From contig SWDT01000027.1 of the NCBI GenBank assembly GCA_009193035.1, positions 185,920 through 249,919 on the forward strand: a stretch of 64,000 bases of DNA, given 5' to 3'. Shown here piece by piece: positions 24,835-35,878 of the stretch. Source of the stretch: Halicephalobus mephisto (taxonomy: Eukaryota > Nematoda > Chromadorea > Rhabditida > Panagrolaimidae). The notes under the pieces were generated by a model. It saw only the letters and a list, made by a program, of their open reading frames with translations, did no database searches and was not told the DNA's origin. A program made the translations under genes and the position numbers. How positions within the stretch are numbered: position 1 is the stretch's first letter; every line of letters starts with the position of its first letter.

Positions 24835-25035
24835 TCAGTTATTCTTCTTTTGGCCTGAATGCATCATTTGATCAGATTTCTGCATTTGTCCAGAATATTT
24901 CATCTGTCCAGAATGGGCACCACTGTTAGTTTTTTGTCCAGACTTCATCATCTGTCCGGAATATTCCATCTGTCCAGAATGTTTCATTTGACCGGATGGT
25001 TTTTGTCCACCACTATTTGATTTTCCCGACTGCAT
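24835..25035 (-). CDS. Short SGQM-repeat protein (hypothetical)
   Basis: A single open frame of 66 codons starts at 25035 and consists almost entirely of SGQM/SGQK-type repeats (HSGQM, YSGQM, KSGQK), with Met, Lys, Gln and Gly making up most of the chain. There is no signal peptide, cysteine or known domain. The underlying DNA is a short degenerate tandem repeat of about 18-24 bp in which TCTGGACA-type units recur (read on the minus strand), so the open frame could be an accident of a repeat with no stop codons. In favour of coding: the frame begins with ATG, ends with a stop just after the repeats, and the surrounding DNA is much more AT-rich. No partner genes are nearby. Confidence 0.4.
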   Translation of the reverse strand: MQSGKSNSGGQKPSGQMKHSGQMEYSGQMMKSGQKTNSGAHSGQMKYSGQMQKSDQMMHSGQKKNN

Positions 25036-25600
25036 TGTTTTGTAATTGAATGACTAACTATAAATTTATATTTTTTAAATTTTAATATATTGACATTCTG
25101 GCTTTATTCTTCTAACACGAACCGTAATTTACTCTATTGTCAAACACGAGCAGGAACGTTGCAGAAAGATTTCAGGCAAAAAAAACTTGAAAAATTCCGG
25201 TTTTATATGAAAAATAAAAAATATTACCATCTACTTCAGTTAACTGGATTACACTAATAATACTTAAAGGATTATTATGCAATACATGATTTACCAAGGT
25301 TTGTCAAGTGAATCAGGCTGGTTGGTTATAGTAATCGTATGACATCACAATCGAAAATTGAAGCAGTGAAAAATTCTGTTAACTCTGAATATAAAGAGTA
25401 ACTGATAGCTCCACCCTGACGCCATATTATCAAGACAAGACCGTTTTTCATAGATAAAAGATGTTGATGTTAGATCAAGGAATAAATATTTTGAAAATTA
25501 ATTTAATTTTATAAATCTTCTAAAACAACCAATTACATCCTAAAAATTTATAGAATGAGCTAGAGAATATCCTGAATTCAAGTAATCAGAAATAATTAAA

Positions 25601-27156
25601 TACTAACCGGATCTGGTGTGCCTTGACGTGGTGGAGCAGCTTGAAACTTGTCGACTTAACATCAACATCCAAGCTCCTACGATCCGGATGTCGCTAAGGG
25701 AGGACAATGGAGTCATCAAGTGGACCAAAAGATCGGAAATCCTCTCCTAAGATTCGGCGAAGGTGAGGATAGTCATGCCAGGCCTTGCAAGCCGCACATG
25801 ATGAATGAACACATCCTCTGGGAAATTCTCGCTGGATTCTTCAATGACAATGGAAAACATCCACTACGGTGATCATCCCAAAGGAGACAGATCTAAAAAA
25901 CTACAGGCCAATAACACTACTGTCCACATGTTGCAAAGTTTTCACGAAGATACCCGTTAATAGAATGACAAAGCAACTAGATGAAAACCAAGAGAACAAG
26001 CTGGATTTCGGAAAGGGTTCCCAACAATGAACCACCTACAGACAGTAAATCGTCTTAGAAAGAAGCAGAGAATGTAGATCCCCGTTATGTATGATCTTTG
26101 TAGATTATGAGAAAGCATTCGACTCTATCGAGATAAATGCTGTTACAAATGCTCTAATCAGACAGAATATTCCAAAGAAATACATCAAGACATTACATAG
26201 CATGAACACAGGATGCAAGACATCAATGAAATTATTCCATAAATCAATAGACATCCCTATAGGCAGAGGAGTACGTCAAGGAGATACAATATCGCCGAAA
26301 CTATTCACGGCTGCTTTAGAAGATGTGTTCAGGGAACTAAATTGGGAAGACCAGGGGATTTGGATAGATGGAGAAAGATTAAACCACCTAAGATTTGCTG
26401 ACGATATAATTCTATTCTCATATGATGTGAAAAATGCCGAAAAGATGCTAAACCAATTAAACGAGAAAAGTGAAGAAGTGGCATTGAAGATCAATTGGAG
26501 CAAAACAAAAGCGATAAGGAATGATCAGGCTTAAAAATAAAGATATAGAATTTACAGAAAAATACGTCTACTTGGGCCAGATGACCACAAAGGATAATAA
26601 AATTGATGAAGAAACACGCAGAAGAACAAACGCAGCACGGACAAGCTTTAAAAATATTAAAGCACTTATCAAAACAAAAGCTCGGGCATATCTGTTTAAT
26701 GCCACAGTAATCCCAGTACTCACATATGGATGTGAGACATGGACGGTGAGGGGAAAAAAGAAGAAATTACAAAGAACCCAAAGAGGTGTCAAAAAAAGCT
26801 TTTAAAAACTTAGAAAGAAAGAGAGACTACGAAACGAGGAAGCGCGAGAGAGAATCAGAGTAAATGCTGTTTTCTCAGTCGCAAGAGAAAAGAAACTAAG
26901 ATGAGCAAGATACGTTGAAAGGCAAAGAGACAATAGATGGACGAGAAGGACAACGTTCTGGTGGCCCTACAATTACAAAAGACCACAAGGGAGACCACCA
27001 GACAGATGGAGGAAAGAAATAGAAAAGGAAATTGGGAAAGAGTGGCGTCAACTCGTCATGGATCGCGAGGAATATAGGAGGTTGAAGGATCTGCTCCACC
27101 ACAACGGCGGATGAACCAGATCTTATTGTATTGTATTGTATTGTACTAATCGGATC
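25601..27156 (+). mobile_element. Decayed RTE-type non-LTR retrotransposon with target-site duplication
   Basis: The element lies between TACTAACCGGATC (25601-25613) and TACTAATCGGATC (27144-27156), a 13-bp target-site duplication with one mismatch. Just inside the right copy is a (TTGTA)n tail at about 27124-27145, the microsatellite type of 3' end typical of RTE elements. Reverse-transcriptase sequence fills 25880-26810. The endonuclease region is missing and several stops and frameshifts break the frame. The left end (GATCTGGTGTGCC, then GTGGTGGAGCAG) and the right end (CTGCTCCACCAC, then ACCAGATC) are inverted relatives of each other. The element is dead and non-autonomous. Confidence 0.82.
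26091..26805 (+). pseudogene. Reverse transcriptase fragment of the RTE element
   Basis: Two overlapping frames, 26091-26534 and 26521-26805, together cover the palm and thumb of a non-LTR reverse transcriptase. Visible motifs are FVDYEKAFDS, GVRQGDTISP and LRFADDIILF (the catalytic ADD triad), followed in the next frame by KYVYLGQMTT and PVLTYGCETW. The second part is in a different frame, so a frameshift near 26521-26534 separates them. Upstream, other frames still read NYRPITLLSTCCKVFTK and AGFRKG-like segments at about 25895-26030, interrupted by stops. This is the RTE-1/Bov-B type of RT. It copies element RNA at nicked chromosomal DNA in intact relatives; this copy cannot. Confidence 0.85.
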
Positions 27157-28950
27157 CTATAAATACACGATGGAGGAGAAATGGGGTGCACCAGGGAATT
27201 TCTCATTACTCATGGAGAAACAATTTACTTGTTGACCAATTTATTTATCCGTAGTATATATATACAAGTACAATAACCCGCCTCTGATGGGTAGTTGAGA
27301 TAAGACATTATAAAGAAGCATTAATTCAAAAAGGCACTTTCCTGTGATCCTGATTTTCGTGCTGAAAGAATTTCGGAACAAACACATTTGCGCTTTTTAT
27401 AATAGTATGATATAACTGGAGATTTAGTGGACCTTAATGGTTACTAGACCCTTGTGGTTAGTGGGAGGCCCACCTACACCACACCCAGCAGTTTGCAAGA
27501 ACTCTCGAAAGCCTGCGATTTTGGGAAGTTCTTTCAGGCTCGAATACTGGGGCATCTTTTATCTTTTATCTTTAACTGGAGATTATGCGCTATTTCCGAT
27601 ATCTCCCATTCGGGAAGGGATACGCAAGAAGGACCAAAAAAATTTTCGCTTCAGGAGGATGTGGACGTATAATGCCAAAATACTATATTTTTTTATTTTC
27701 ATTAACATGATAGAAAAGTTTATTTCGATTTTATAAAAAAAATCTGTAATGCGTTTTACCGTAGTTCACATTAAAGTTGGAAATCTAAATTTGCATTTTT
27801 GTGCTGAGACCACATTTTTCGATTTTTTCTTTTTCAAAAAGTTACTTTACCTAAACTGATGATTTGAAGATATTTAAATTTTTCAAATCACATCATGATC
27901 CGTAAGTCGTGTTTTAATAAAAAAATTTAAATTTTGATTATCAATTTCGATTTTAAATTCTGTCAACTTTTATTTTGACCTTTGAACATCAACTTTAATT
28001 TCGAATTTCGACTTCGAACTTTGATTATCAACTTCGACTTTAAATTCTGTCAACTTTAATTATCAACTTCGAGCTCAAATTCTGTCAACTTTGATTTTGA
28101 ACTTCGACGTTGAACTTTTATTATCAACTTCGACTTCGAACTTTAATTGTCAACTTTCACTTTAAATTCTGTTAACTTTAATTATCAACTTCGCCTCAAA
28201 TCCCGTCAATTTCGACTTCGAATTTTGATTGTCAACTTTGACTTTAAATTCTGTTAACTTTAATTATCAACTTCGAGCTCAAATTCTGTCAACTTTGATT
28301 TGAACTTCGACGTTGAACTTTTATTATCAATTCGACTTCGAACTTTAATTGTCAACTTTCACTTTAAATTCTGTTAACTTTAATTATCAACTTCGACCTC
28401 AAATCCCGTCAATTTCGACTTCGAACTTTGATTGTCAACTTTGACTTTAAATTCTGTTAACTTTAATTATCAACTTCGACCTCAAATTCTGTCAACTTCG
28501 ACTTCAAACTTTGATTTTGAACTTCGACGTTGAACTTTTATTATCAACTTCGACTTCGAACTTTAATCATCAACTTTAATTATCAACTTCGACCTCAAAT
28601 TCTGTCAACCTTGATGAAATAAAGTATTAAAATTTTTCAGATATCCATGAAAGTGATTTTTTAAAATTTAATAGATGTAATTCTCAGGAATACTTCCTGT
28701 TTTTGGACATCTATATCAAACAGCTTATTATTAGTATTCCAAAAAATTAAACTTGAAAAATTTTAATTTTCTAAAATAATTTAATGTTGAAAATTTTTCA
28801 TATTATTTTTTGCACAAAATTTCCTCAGTATGAGGACTATTGGAGTTATTTTTACAAAAAAATTAACCTACTTGATCTATCTACAAAAATATTCGATTTT
28901 TTCAATTTTTTTTGTGAAAAAAATCAACCACCTCCAGAACATGAAATTTT
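27157..28950. repeat. Intergenic, with a TTGATTATCAACTTCGAC repeat array
   Basis: 27430-27560 is a GC-richer patch of unknown origin. About 27780-27950 matches the dispersed unit seen at 6950-7430 and 34790-34920. About 27960-28620 is an array of 20-40-bp units alternating CAACTTCGACTT, AAATTCTGTCAACTTT and TTTATTATCAACTT. The reverse complement of the same unit occurs at about 34640-34760. No gene is seen. Confidence 0.6.
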
Positions 28951-30805
28951 TTAATTTTTATAATTTACATAGTAACAAAATCCCAAAAGGACCATCCCTG
29001 GATAACTGAAGATTTGAGCTTTTCCGGAATTCCTGTATCTTCTGTTGTAAGATCTTCTTGAACCAGAACCGGAATCCTGGTTGGAAAGCGTCTGAGGCTC
29101 TCCGTTGCAGAGATGTCCGTTACAGTAACAGTACTCAGCTGTGTAGGTTTTTTGTCTGATTTGGACTTCACGAACGACGCATTCCCGATCGGAATGGAGA
29201 ATTTTTTCGTTACGGTGGAAGTGAGAGTAACATTCCCGAAGAGTCCCTAAAAACAGTGACTAGAATAAAAAAGTTCATCAGTTCAGTCACTGTCCAGGCA
29301 ATTTTTGAAACGGTTTATTTAAAACGAAAAAAGTTCTAATAACATGTATGGATAGTAACTGAAATGGAAATCGGTTACTATCAAGATATCTTAGATCATT
29401 ATAATTATTTTTAAAAAAGCTCTGAAAACAAATTTGGATAGTGTTGGGACAGAAACTAAACTAAAGAGGATTTGAAAAAATAGCCTGAATATCAGGGAGT
29501 GCGGGATACTGTAGGTCATATATCAGATCCTCAGTTATCTTTTATGAGAGATATGTGATTGTATTTTTGTCTTATTGTTCTGGTGAAGACTACTGTAATA
29601 TTTCTGTTTTCTATTTTAACAGTTACTATCTAAAAAACAGCTTTAATAAAAATAGTGACTGAAAATGGACACTATCTTCGTTTGAGCTGTCACAGTTACT
29701 GTCGAAATAGAAAACCAGACTGAAGAGGATTTGAAAAAATAACCTGAATATCAGGGAGTGCGGGATACTGTAGGTCATATATCAGATTCTCGATTATCTT
29801 GTGTGAGAAATATAAAATAATTTTTAGCTGTATTTTTGTGTTAGTACAGATTATCAATATTTCTGTTTTCCATCTTAACAGATGATAATTTTGGATAGTG
29901 TCCAAAAGTGATTATTCTTGTCACTATTCTTTAACTTTCGAACACTCACCGAAAAAAGCCGGTTTTCCTCTATATTCTCCCGTGACGTTGATGGACATAC
30001 AAGGACCATCGCAGTCACTAAAGGGAGATTTCCTAGGGTTGTCGTCGCAGTTGTTATCCGGACTTCTCTCCGATCCAGCAAGAATCGGCATGTACTTTCC
30101 CCAATTCTAAAAATACCCAAAAATAAATTAATTTCGAAAAAATCAATTAATTTAAAAATAAAAATCCATAAACTCAAAAATAAATTAATAAAAATCAACG
30201 AAATATAAAAACAGAAAATAAATTTAAAAATTAAAAATTAATAAATTTAAAAAAATAAATAAATCAAAAAAAATTAATGAATTTAAAAAAAATTAATTTA
30301 AAAATAAAAATTAATAAATTTAAAAAAATAAATTAATCTAAAAATAAAAATCAATTAATTTTAAGAAATTGATGAATTTAAAAAATTTTAAAATAAATTT
30401 AAAAAAAATTAATAAATTTAAAAAAAAAATAAATCTAAAAATAAAAATAAATAAATCAAAAATAAAAGTCAATTAATTTTAAAAAATTGATGAATTTAAA
30501 AAATTTAAAAATAAATTAAAAATTAATAAATTTAAAAAAATAAATAAATCAAAAATAAAAGTCAATTAATTTTAAAAAATTGATGAATTTAAAAAAATAA
30601 ATTAAAAATTAATTAATTTAAAAAAATAAATAAATCAAAAATAAAAGTCAATTAATTTTAAAAAATTGATGAATTTTAAAAAAATAAATTTAAAATTAAT
30701 TAATTTAAAAATTACCGTGCTGAGATGACGAGAAGCACATTTGTAACAGCTTTTTTTTCCATAAACTGCAGTAAAAAACGCCAAAATAAATATAATATTC
30801 TTCAT
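28951..30805 (-). CDS. Ly-6/uPAR-type secreted protein, probably GPI-anchored
   Basis: Exons 30716-30805, 29950-30106 and 28951-29246 join in phase to 180 aa. Residues 1-16 are a signal peptide (MKNIIFILAFFTAVYG). The mature part opens CYKCAS, carries the spaced cysteines NNCDD, DCDGPC, RECYS and RECVV, and ends the domain with EYCYCNGHLCNG, the CxCN..LCN signature that closes Ly-6/uPAR three-finger domains. A Ser/Arg-rich linker then leads to the hydrophobic GMVLLGFCYYV tail, compatible with GPI anchoring. Nematode relatives of this fold (ODR-2/HOT-like) act at neuronal surfaces; that role is not shown here. The last exon must be read in the frame given here: a longer-looking alternative frame from 29171 loses all cysteines. 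The introns hold repeats with GGATAGTGACTG motifs. Confidence 0.82.
29455..29785. repeat. Dispersed repeat R4, two intronic copies
   Basis: Copies at about 29455-29525 and 29712-29785 share GAGGATTTGAAAAAATA, CCTGAATATCAGGGAGTG, then CGGGATACTGTAGGTCATA. The reverse complement of the unit appears twice more at 53975-54065 and 54110-54187. The ordered match over about 75 bp at four places makes this a true family. Confidence 0.7.
30115..30715. repeat. AT-rich tandem array in intron 1 of the Ly-6 gene
   Basis: About 600 bp of imperfect units built from AATAAATTTAAAAAAATAAA, then TCAATTAATTTTAA and AATTGATGAATTT, with a period near 65-70 bp. It fills almost the whole intron. Confidence 0.65.
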
Positions 30806-31732
30806 AATATCCTAAAAATAAATTTATTTTCGTTGATTCAAATGAAAAAGCGTCAAACGAAATAAAGGGCAAATGAGTATTTGCTTGTTTTGCAAGCTTC
30901 TCTTTGAAATCGAAACCGCGCAGACTTGCAAATCGGTTTTTCGAATTCCTCGGAGAAAACTGATTGAAAAATTTTTTCCTGAATGAGGTTTCAATAACAA
31001 TCAATTTCGCAAGTCCTCAAGAAGTACCCGATCAAGGATCCGAAGCTCTTCAAACATGGAAAAATAAGAAAACGTCAAGACAGTTCCCCTGAGGGAGGAT
31101 ATTTTTCATATAACAAATTGTAATTTTAAATTAACTTTTTTTTAAAAATTTCAAGAGGAATGAAATTCAAAAAATTTATTATAAATTTTTTATTTATAAA
31201 AAAAATTATCTGTAAGACAGTTCCCCCGAGGGTAATATCCCTCAAAGGATACTTTTCATATAACAAATTGTAATTTTAAATTAACTTTTTTTTAAAAATT
31301 TCAAGAGAAATGAAATTCAAAAAAACTAAAATCATTATTTTCAAAATTCCCAAAATTTAATTCAGAAAATTTTCCTAAAGTCATTATTTTTGATTTTTAA
31401 AATTCCCAAAAATAAATTTATAAAAAACAACGCTAATTTCCATCCAAAATAGTTTGTTCCGCAAAAACCAAAACAATCATTTTCGAATGAAAATATTCTG
31501 AACCATTTCAAACAAAAAAATTCCGCAAAAAATCATTACGGTCGGCGAGTCTTTTGTATTCCGATTTCCCTAACATGCAATCTTTGATTTCCGCGGCCAG
31601 GTTTCGCCTTTTAAGGGCCAGTTTTTCCACAGCCATTGACACAAAAACCAAACAAACATCTAATTATTCGTCGACTTTCATTATACAATTTCTTCCAAAA
31701 TAAAATAATGAATAAATACTACCAGTAAAGTT
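30806..31732. repeat. Spacer with a direct duplication
   Basis: A block containing AAGACAGTTCCC, CATATAACAAATTGTAATTT and CAAGAG(G/A)AATGAAATTC occurs at about 31078-31165 and again at about 31212-31325. The GC-richer patch at 31540-31640 shows no open frame. No gene is seen between the Ly-6 and ALG12 genes. Confidence 0.55.
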
Positions 31733-33340
31733 CTAGATTTTCCTAAGTACGATAACTTTCTCCTTGAAGATAAATACTGGATAAGGCAGGGGGATCGTCT
31801 TCATTTTCTTGTACTTGATCCGATGGAATCCTTCAACACTAAAGCTTTCTTTATGAGTACCGGAGAAGTTAGCTTTCAATTCTTCCCTCAGCAAATCCGT
31901 CGTCGTGTTTCCAAATAACAAATAATCGAACCTCTTCAGTTCCTCCACCGGAAGATTCTCTGTTTTATTATATTCCCACGCTGGGTAAACTTGGAAAAAT
32001 CTTGATATTCCTGATTCAGCACAGAAGGGATCAATATGAACAGATATGGGTTTGTCCCGCAAGTACCTGTGTTTGAATTGGAGACCAGATAGGGCTGTTC
32101 CTCCGGGATAATTACTCGAAGACGCATATAGAGAAGCACTGGAGTAGAGTCCATTCGCAACAAGGTGTCCAATGACAGCTAGGGCCAGGACGAACCTGAT
32201 TACTGACTTCCATTTGTTGATCCAAACTCTGGCACAGAAAACAGCTGCACCCAGATTCAGAAGCGGGAAAACGTATATGATGAATCTGAGTTCCTTGTGA
32301 GGTAGGAAACTGTACAGAAAGACGAATCCAACTGCTGGGAAAATAATTCTCAGAAGTCTTCGATCGAAGAACATCCCAACAGGAATCAGGACCGTCGAGG
32401 CAACTAAGGCCTTCGGAATTGCTCTGGTGAAGTACCACAAGAATGGCAGTGTCTGGAAATAGCGCTTGCGTAATATTCCAAGTTTGAAACTTACCCCATA
32501 GTTGTGACTCTTGTTTTCAATCACGTTGAACCAGATAACCTCGCCCTCTGGCCAAAGAAGTCTCTTCCACAAAACAGAATCAATCGGAACAGTGACGACA
32601 AGACTCGCAGCAAGTGTAACTAATCCAGTGACGATAGCAGTGGTGATATTGAGTTTCCTTTCAATAAGAGGAATGAGAAAAAGCGGTCCAAAAAGAAGGA
32701 CAAGTTCGAATCGCAAGATGAAGACAGCAACAGTCGCGACTTTGACGGCCTTCTTGTACTGTTCATCCAGGAATAACTGGTACACCCAAAGGACTAGAAT
32801 CAGGGCAAATGTGTTGGGCAGAGGCCTGGAACAATAGAACATGAAATGAAATTGACTGGCTGTGATTATCCTGAGGAATAAGGCCGATTCTTGTCCGAAT
32901 TTTGATTCCACAGCTCTCGCCAAGTTGCAAAACGACAAAATTACTGAACCTCCGATTATTACCCGTGCTGTAAATCCTTTATTATTGGATATTGATATAT
33001 GAATAACTCACCGAAAATGAAAACCATTTCTTTCCCGACTTCGAAAAATCCTAAAAACCATGTCAGTGGTTTTAGAACACAGGAAACGAGTATCGGTCCG
33101 ATAAAAGTCCTTGGAACAACTCCCGGGAACTCCAGATGGTCGAACTGGAAGAAGGTAATGGTAAATTGAACGAAATTGATATATGAAAAAACTCACTTTG
33201 TCGAGGTCGAACGTGTTAAAAGTCAAGTCGTGGATAGCTTGGACGTTGAAGCTCTCTTCTACTTTTGTAAATACTGCCAGAATAACGTGAACCATCATGA
33301 CCATAAAAAGAAACCATTCTGAAGACCGAATGTTGTCCAT
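31733..33340 (-). CDS. alg-12: ALG12 dolichyl-P-mannose alpha-1,6-mannosyltransferase
   Basis: Exons 33197-33340, 33012-33144, 32495-32967 and 31733-32452 join to 489 aa, essentially the length of human ALG12 (488 aa). ALG12 is a multi-span ER membrane enzyme (GT22 family) that adds the eighth mannose, in alpha-1,6 linkage, to the lipid-linked oligosaccharide used for N-glycosylation. Evidence: the N-terminal KVEESFNVQAIHD motif, many hydrophobic spans, NKSHNYG followed by PFLWYF, and HKELRFI, the conserved HKExRF of the family. Positions 32453-32494 look like 14 extra codons but are a 42-nt intron (GTAAGTTT to TTTCCAG); removing it restores the family sequence NYGTLPFLWYF. The other introns are 44 and 52 nt. 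A single-copy housekeeping gene, read with high confidence. Confidence 0.93.
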
Positions 33341-34191
33341 TGAAGACGGATTCTGAAGGTGAAAGAATTTCGGAGAAAACAAACGTTGGGAAAATTCAAA
33401 AAGCGCGGGCAAATGAGAGAGAACAAATGTCCAGCGCGAGTCCACTCTCGCTTTTTGGGAAAATAGGTCTTTTTTGTTTTGACAGTTACACAATTGCTTT
33501 CCCTATTTCGTAAGCTTTGTATTATTTCTTTCGTTTTTATATCGGTTTTCTTAGTAGTTAATCTAATATCTCAACTAAGTAAGAAAAATACCTATTTAAG
33601 AATTTTGAAACCAACATGGGTCAAAAGGAAGTAATTCTCAGTGTGGGGTAACTGTCGATGGGGAGCAATTATTGATGAAGAGCAACTCTCACTGGGGAGT
33701 AACTGCTGATGCAGAGTAACTTTCAGCGGGGAGTATCCGTCGGCAAGAAGAAATTCTCACCGAAGAACAACCCTCGGGAGAACGTTTGTAGTTGAGAACC
33801 AACTGTTGGTAAGAAGTAACTTTCGATAGAGAGTAATTCTAAGGAGTAACTGCTGGTGGAGAGTAACCCTCATCGAGAAGGAACTTTCACCAGGAAGCAT
33901 CTGTTGATGGGGAACAACTCTCACTAGGAAGTATCTGTCGGTGGAAACCAACCGTTGGTAAATAGTAACTTTAGTAAGAAGTAACTCTTGCTGGGGAACA
34001 TCTGTCGATGGGGAATATCCATCGATGAAGAGCAACTCTCGTCGGGGAACATCTGTCATGTAACCGTTTTGACAAAATTCAGTTTAGATCATTTTAAACT
34101 TTTTCGAAGTAATCATTTTTTATATCCCAAAAATAATATTACAGTTAAGTATTAAGTTTTCTAAAAAATTGATTTTTAAATTTTGCATAAT
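33341..34191. repeat. Minisatellite array downstream of the gene E stop
   Basis: From about 33615 to 34075 runs a degenerate array of units near 35-40 bp with GGGGAGTAACTGTCGATG, GAGCAACTCTCAC and GGGAACATCTGTCG blocks. It opens small spurious frames. 33341-33610 and 34076-34191 show nothing specific. Confidence 0.65.
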
Positions 34192-35673
34192 TTATTCATT
34201 CCAGAGATATTCTCCATCGCATGTCAAAGTTATCGCTGAATATCCCTCGGATCTGGCTTGGTTGGCCTTCAAAGTGGCCGAGATCAGATGGAAACACTGA
34301 TTTGAATCCAAATTATCCAAGAAAAAACTAAAAACGAATCGATTGAGGTTGATCGAAATCTCCGGTTTTGAATAAAGCAGAAGAGATCTCAGCTTACTGT
34401 AGATGGGATCAACAGGAGGAATCTGAAACGATAAAAAATAAAAACTATTTAACAATCAGTTTTCATAATTTTACAATTTTTTATAAAACTTGAACATTTT
34501 TAAATTCCAACAAGTTCTTAGAGTACAGTAATCAAACCCGTAGATTTCTGAATCTGAAGTCAGCATTGAGAATTGACCTTCAATGTCCAAAACTTTAGAA
34601 TCTATAACCTGTGCTGTGTATTATAAAGGTTGATAGTCAGAGTTTGAAGTTGAGTTTTGAAAACAAAGTTTGAAGTCAAAATTTGAAATCGAAATTCGAA
34701 ATCAACGTTGACAATCAAAGTTCGAGTTTGATTTCGAAATCAAAGTTTATAGTTCGAGTTTAAATTCGAAGTTCAACATCAATATTTGGATTTTTCTTAT
34801 TAAGATATAACTTGTGAGTCATAGTGTGATGTGAAAAATCCAGATATTAAATTTTACTAATTTAGGTAAGACGACTTTTTGAAATATGAAAATCCACAGA
34901 TGTCTCAATACGAAAAGTTGAAATTTTGCCCTCAAACTTTGTCAGATTTGATAAAACAAAACATTATTATATTTTTAAAAAAATTTAAATTTAGTATAAA
35001 AAAAGTAAAATAATTTTAAATAAAAATTAAATTAAATTATTTTAAATAAAAATTAAATTAAATTATTTTAAATAAAAATTAATAAAATTATTTTAAATAA
35101 AAATTAATAAAATAATTTTAAATAAAAATAAATTAAATAATTTTAAATAAAAATAAATTAAATAATTTTAAATAAAAATAAATTAAATAATTTAAAATAA
35201 AAATTAATAAAATTATTTTTAAAAATTACTTCTTTTAAGAATTCCACCATCTGGAAGCTGATTCTGCTTCTGGCTTCAAGAATGTTCTGTTCAGAAGAAA
35301 TAAACTGAATAACGTTGTCCCCGTTTGAAGTAAGCGAAAATTCCTGGATTTTCTGACAAGTAGTTAAATTACTGTCCAAAATAGAATACGGAAAAATTTT
35401 TTGAACATAAAATTTAACAAAGAAAAACTGAAATAATAAGATAATTAATTTTTAAACTTCTGTTTTAAAATAATTTAATTTTTTCAATTTTTTATAATTA
35501 TTAAAAATAAAAAAATTTAAAAATTAAAAAAAAAATAAAAAATCTTTAAAAATATTTGAAAATTTAAAAATTTAAAAAAAATAAAAAACTTTTAAAAATA
35601 GAAAATTTTTAAAACTTACTTCGAAAATAATGAATAAAATTAAAAATAGAGGAATTTTATTTTTTTCCAACAT
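34192..35673 (-). CDS. Secreted two-cysteine family protein E
   Basis: Exons 35620-35673, 35230-35427 and 34192-34422 join in phase 0 to 160 aa. Residues 1-30 are strongly hydrophobic (PLFLILFIIFEFFF), a signal peptide or anchor. The rest resembles the C-terminal domain of genes A-D: a beta-like NVIQFIS segment, a helical stretch, a phase-0 intron after EFLKE, and two late cysteines (NQCFHL and LTCDGE) 26 residues apart. Unlike A-D it has no Gly-X-Y stretch and no polybasic cleavage site. It is transcribed divergently from gene A, with 205 bp between the two start codons. Intron 2 (807 nt) contains AT repeats and partial copies of repeats M2 and R5. Family membership rests on gene structure and cysteine spacing rather than on high identity; function unknown. 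Confidence 0.62.
34500..35220. repeat. Repeats in intron 2 of gene E
   Basis: 34535-34620 is a diverged part of palindromic element M2. 34630-34920 contains GAAGTCAAAATTTGAAATCG-type units and ATAACTTGTGAGTCATA, relatives in reverse orientation of the arrays at 27.8-28.6 and 6.95-7.43 kb (family R5). 34985-35215 is about nine copies of TTTTAAATAAAAATTAA(A/T). Confidence 0.6.
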
Positions 35674-35878
35674 TTTTAGCTTGGTTTTTGAAAAAAACTA
35701 AATAACTTTAAATATGAAATTTTTGAAAGCAATTTAATCTTGTTCGACGAGACCTTTTTTGAATTGACAAAACTGTACAATTCTCCAAAAATAGTTTTTA
35801 ATTTTCTTCGTTCCGAAAATTCAATGTATCTGGTTCGATATAAAAACGAAATCCAAAAAGAATAATTTATTTCTAAAA
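35674..35878. promoter_or_regulatory. Shared bidirectional promoter of genes E and A
   Basis: Only 205 bp separate the divergent start codons. Toward gene A there is a TATA box, GATATAAAAACG at about 35838, 40 bp before the ATG. Toward gene E a weaker TATTTAAAG lies about 40 bp before its ATG (about 35710, minus strand). The layout matches that at 40362-40569. Confidence 0.6.

Noticed and set aside
28965..29171. Open frame of 68 codons on the minus strand
   Set aside because: It overlaps the Ly-6 last exon in another frame, lacks cysteines and has no upstream splice phase; the other frame carries the CYCN..LCN signature.
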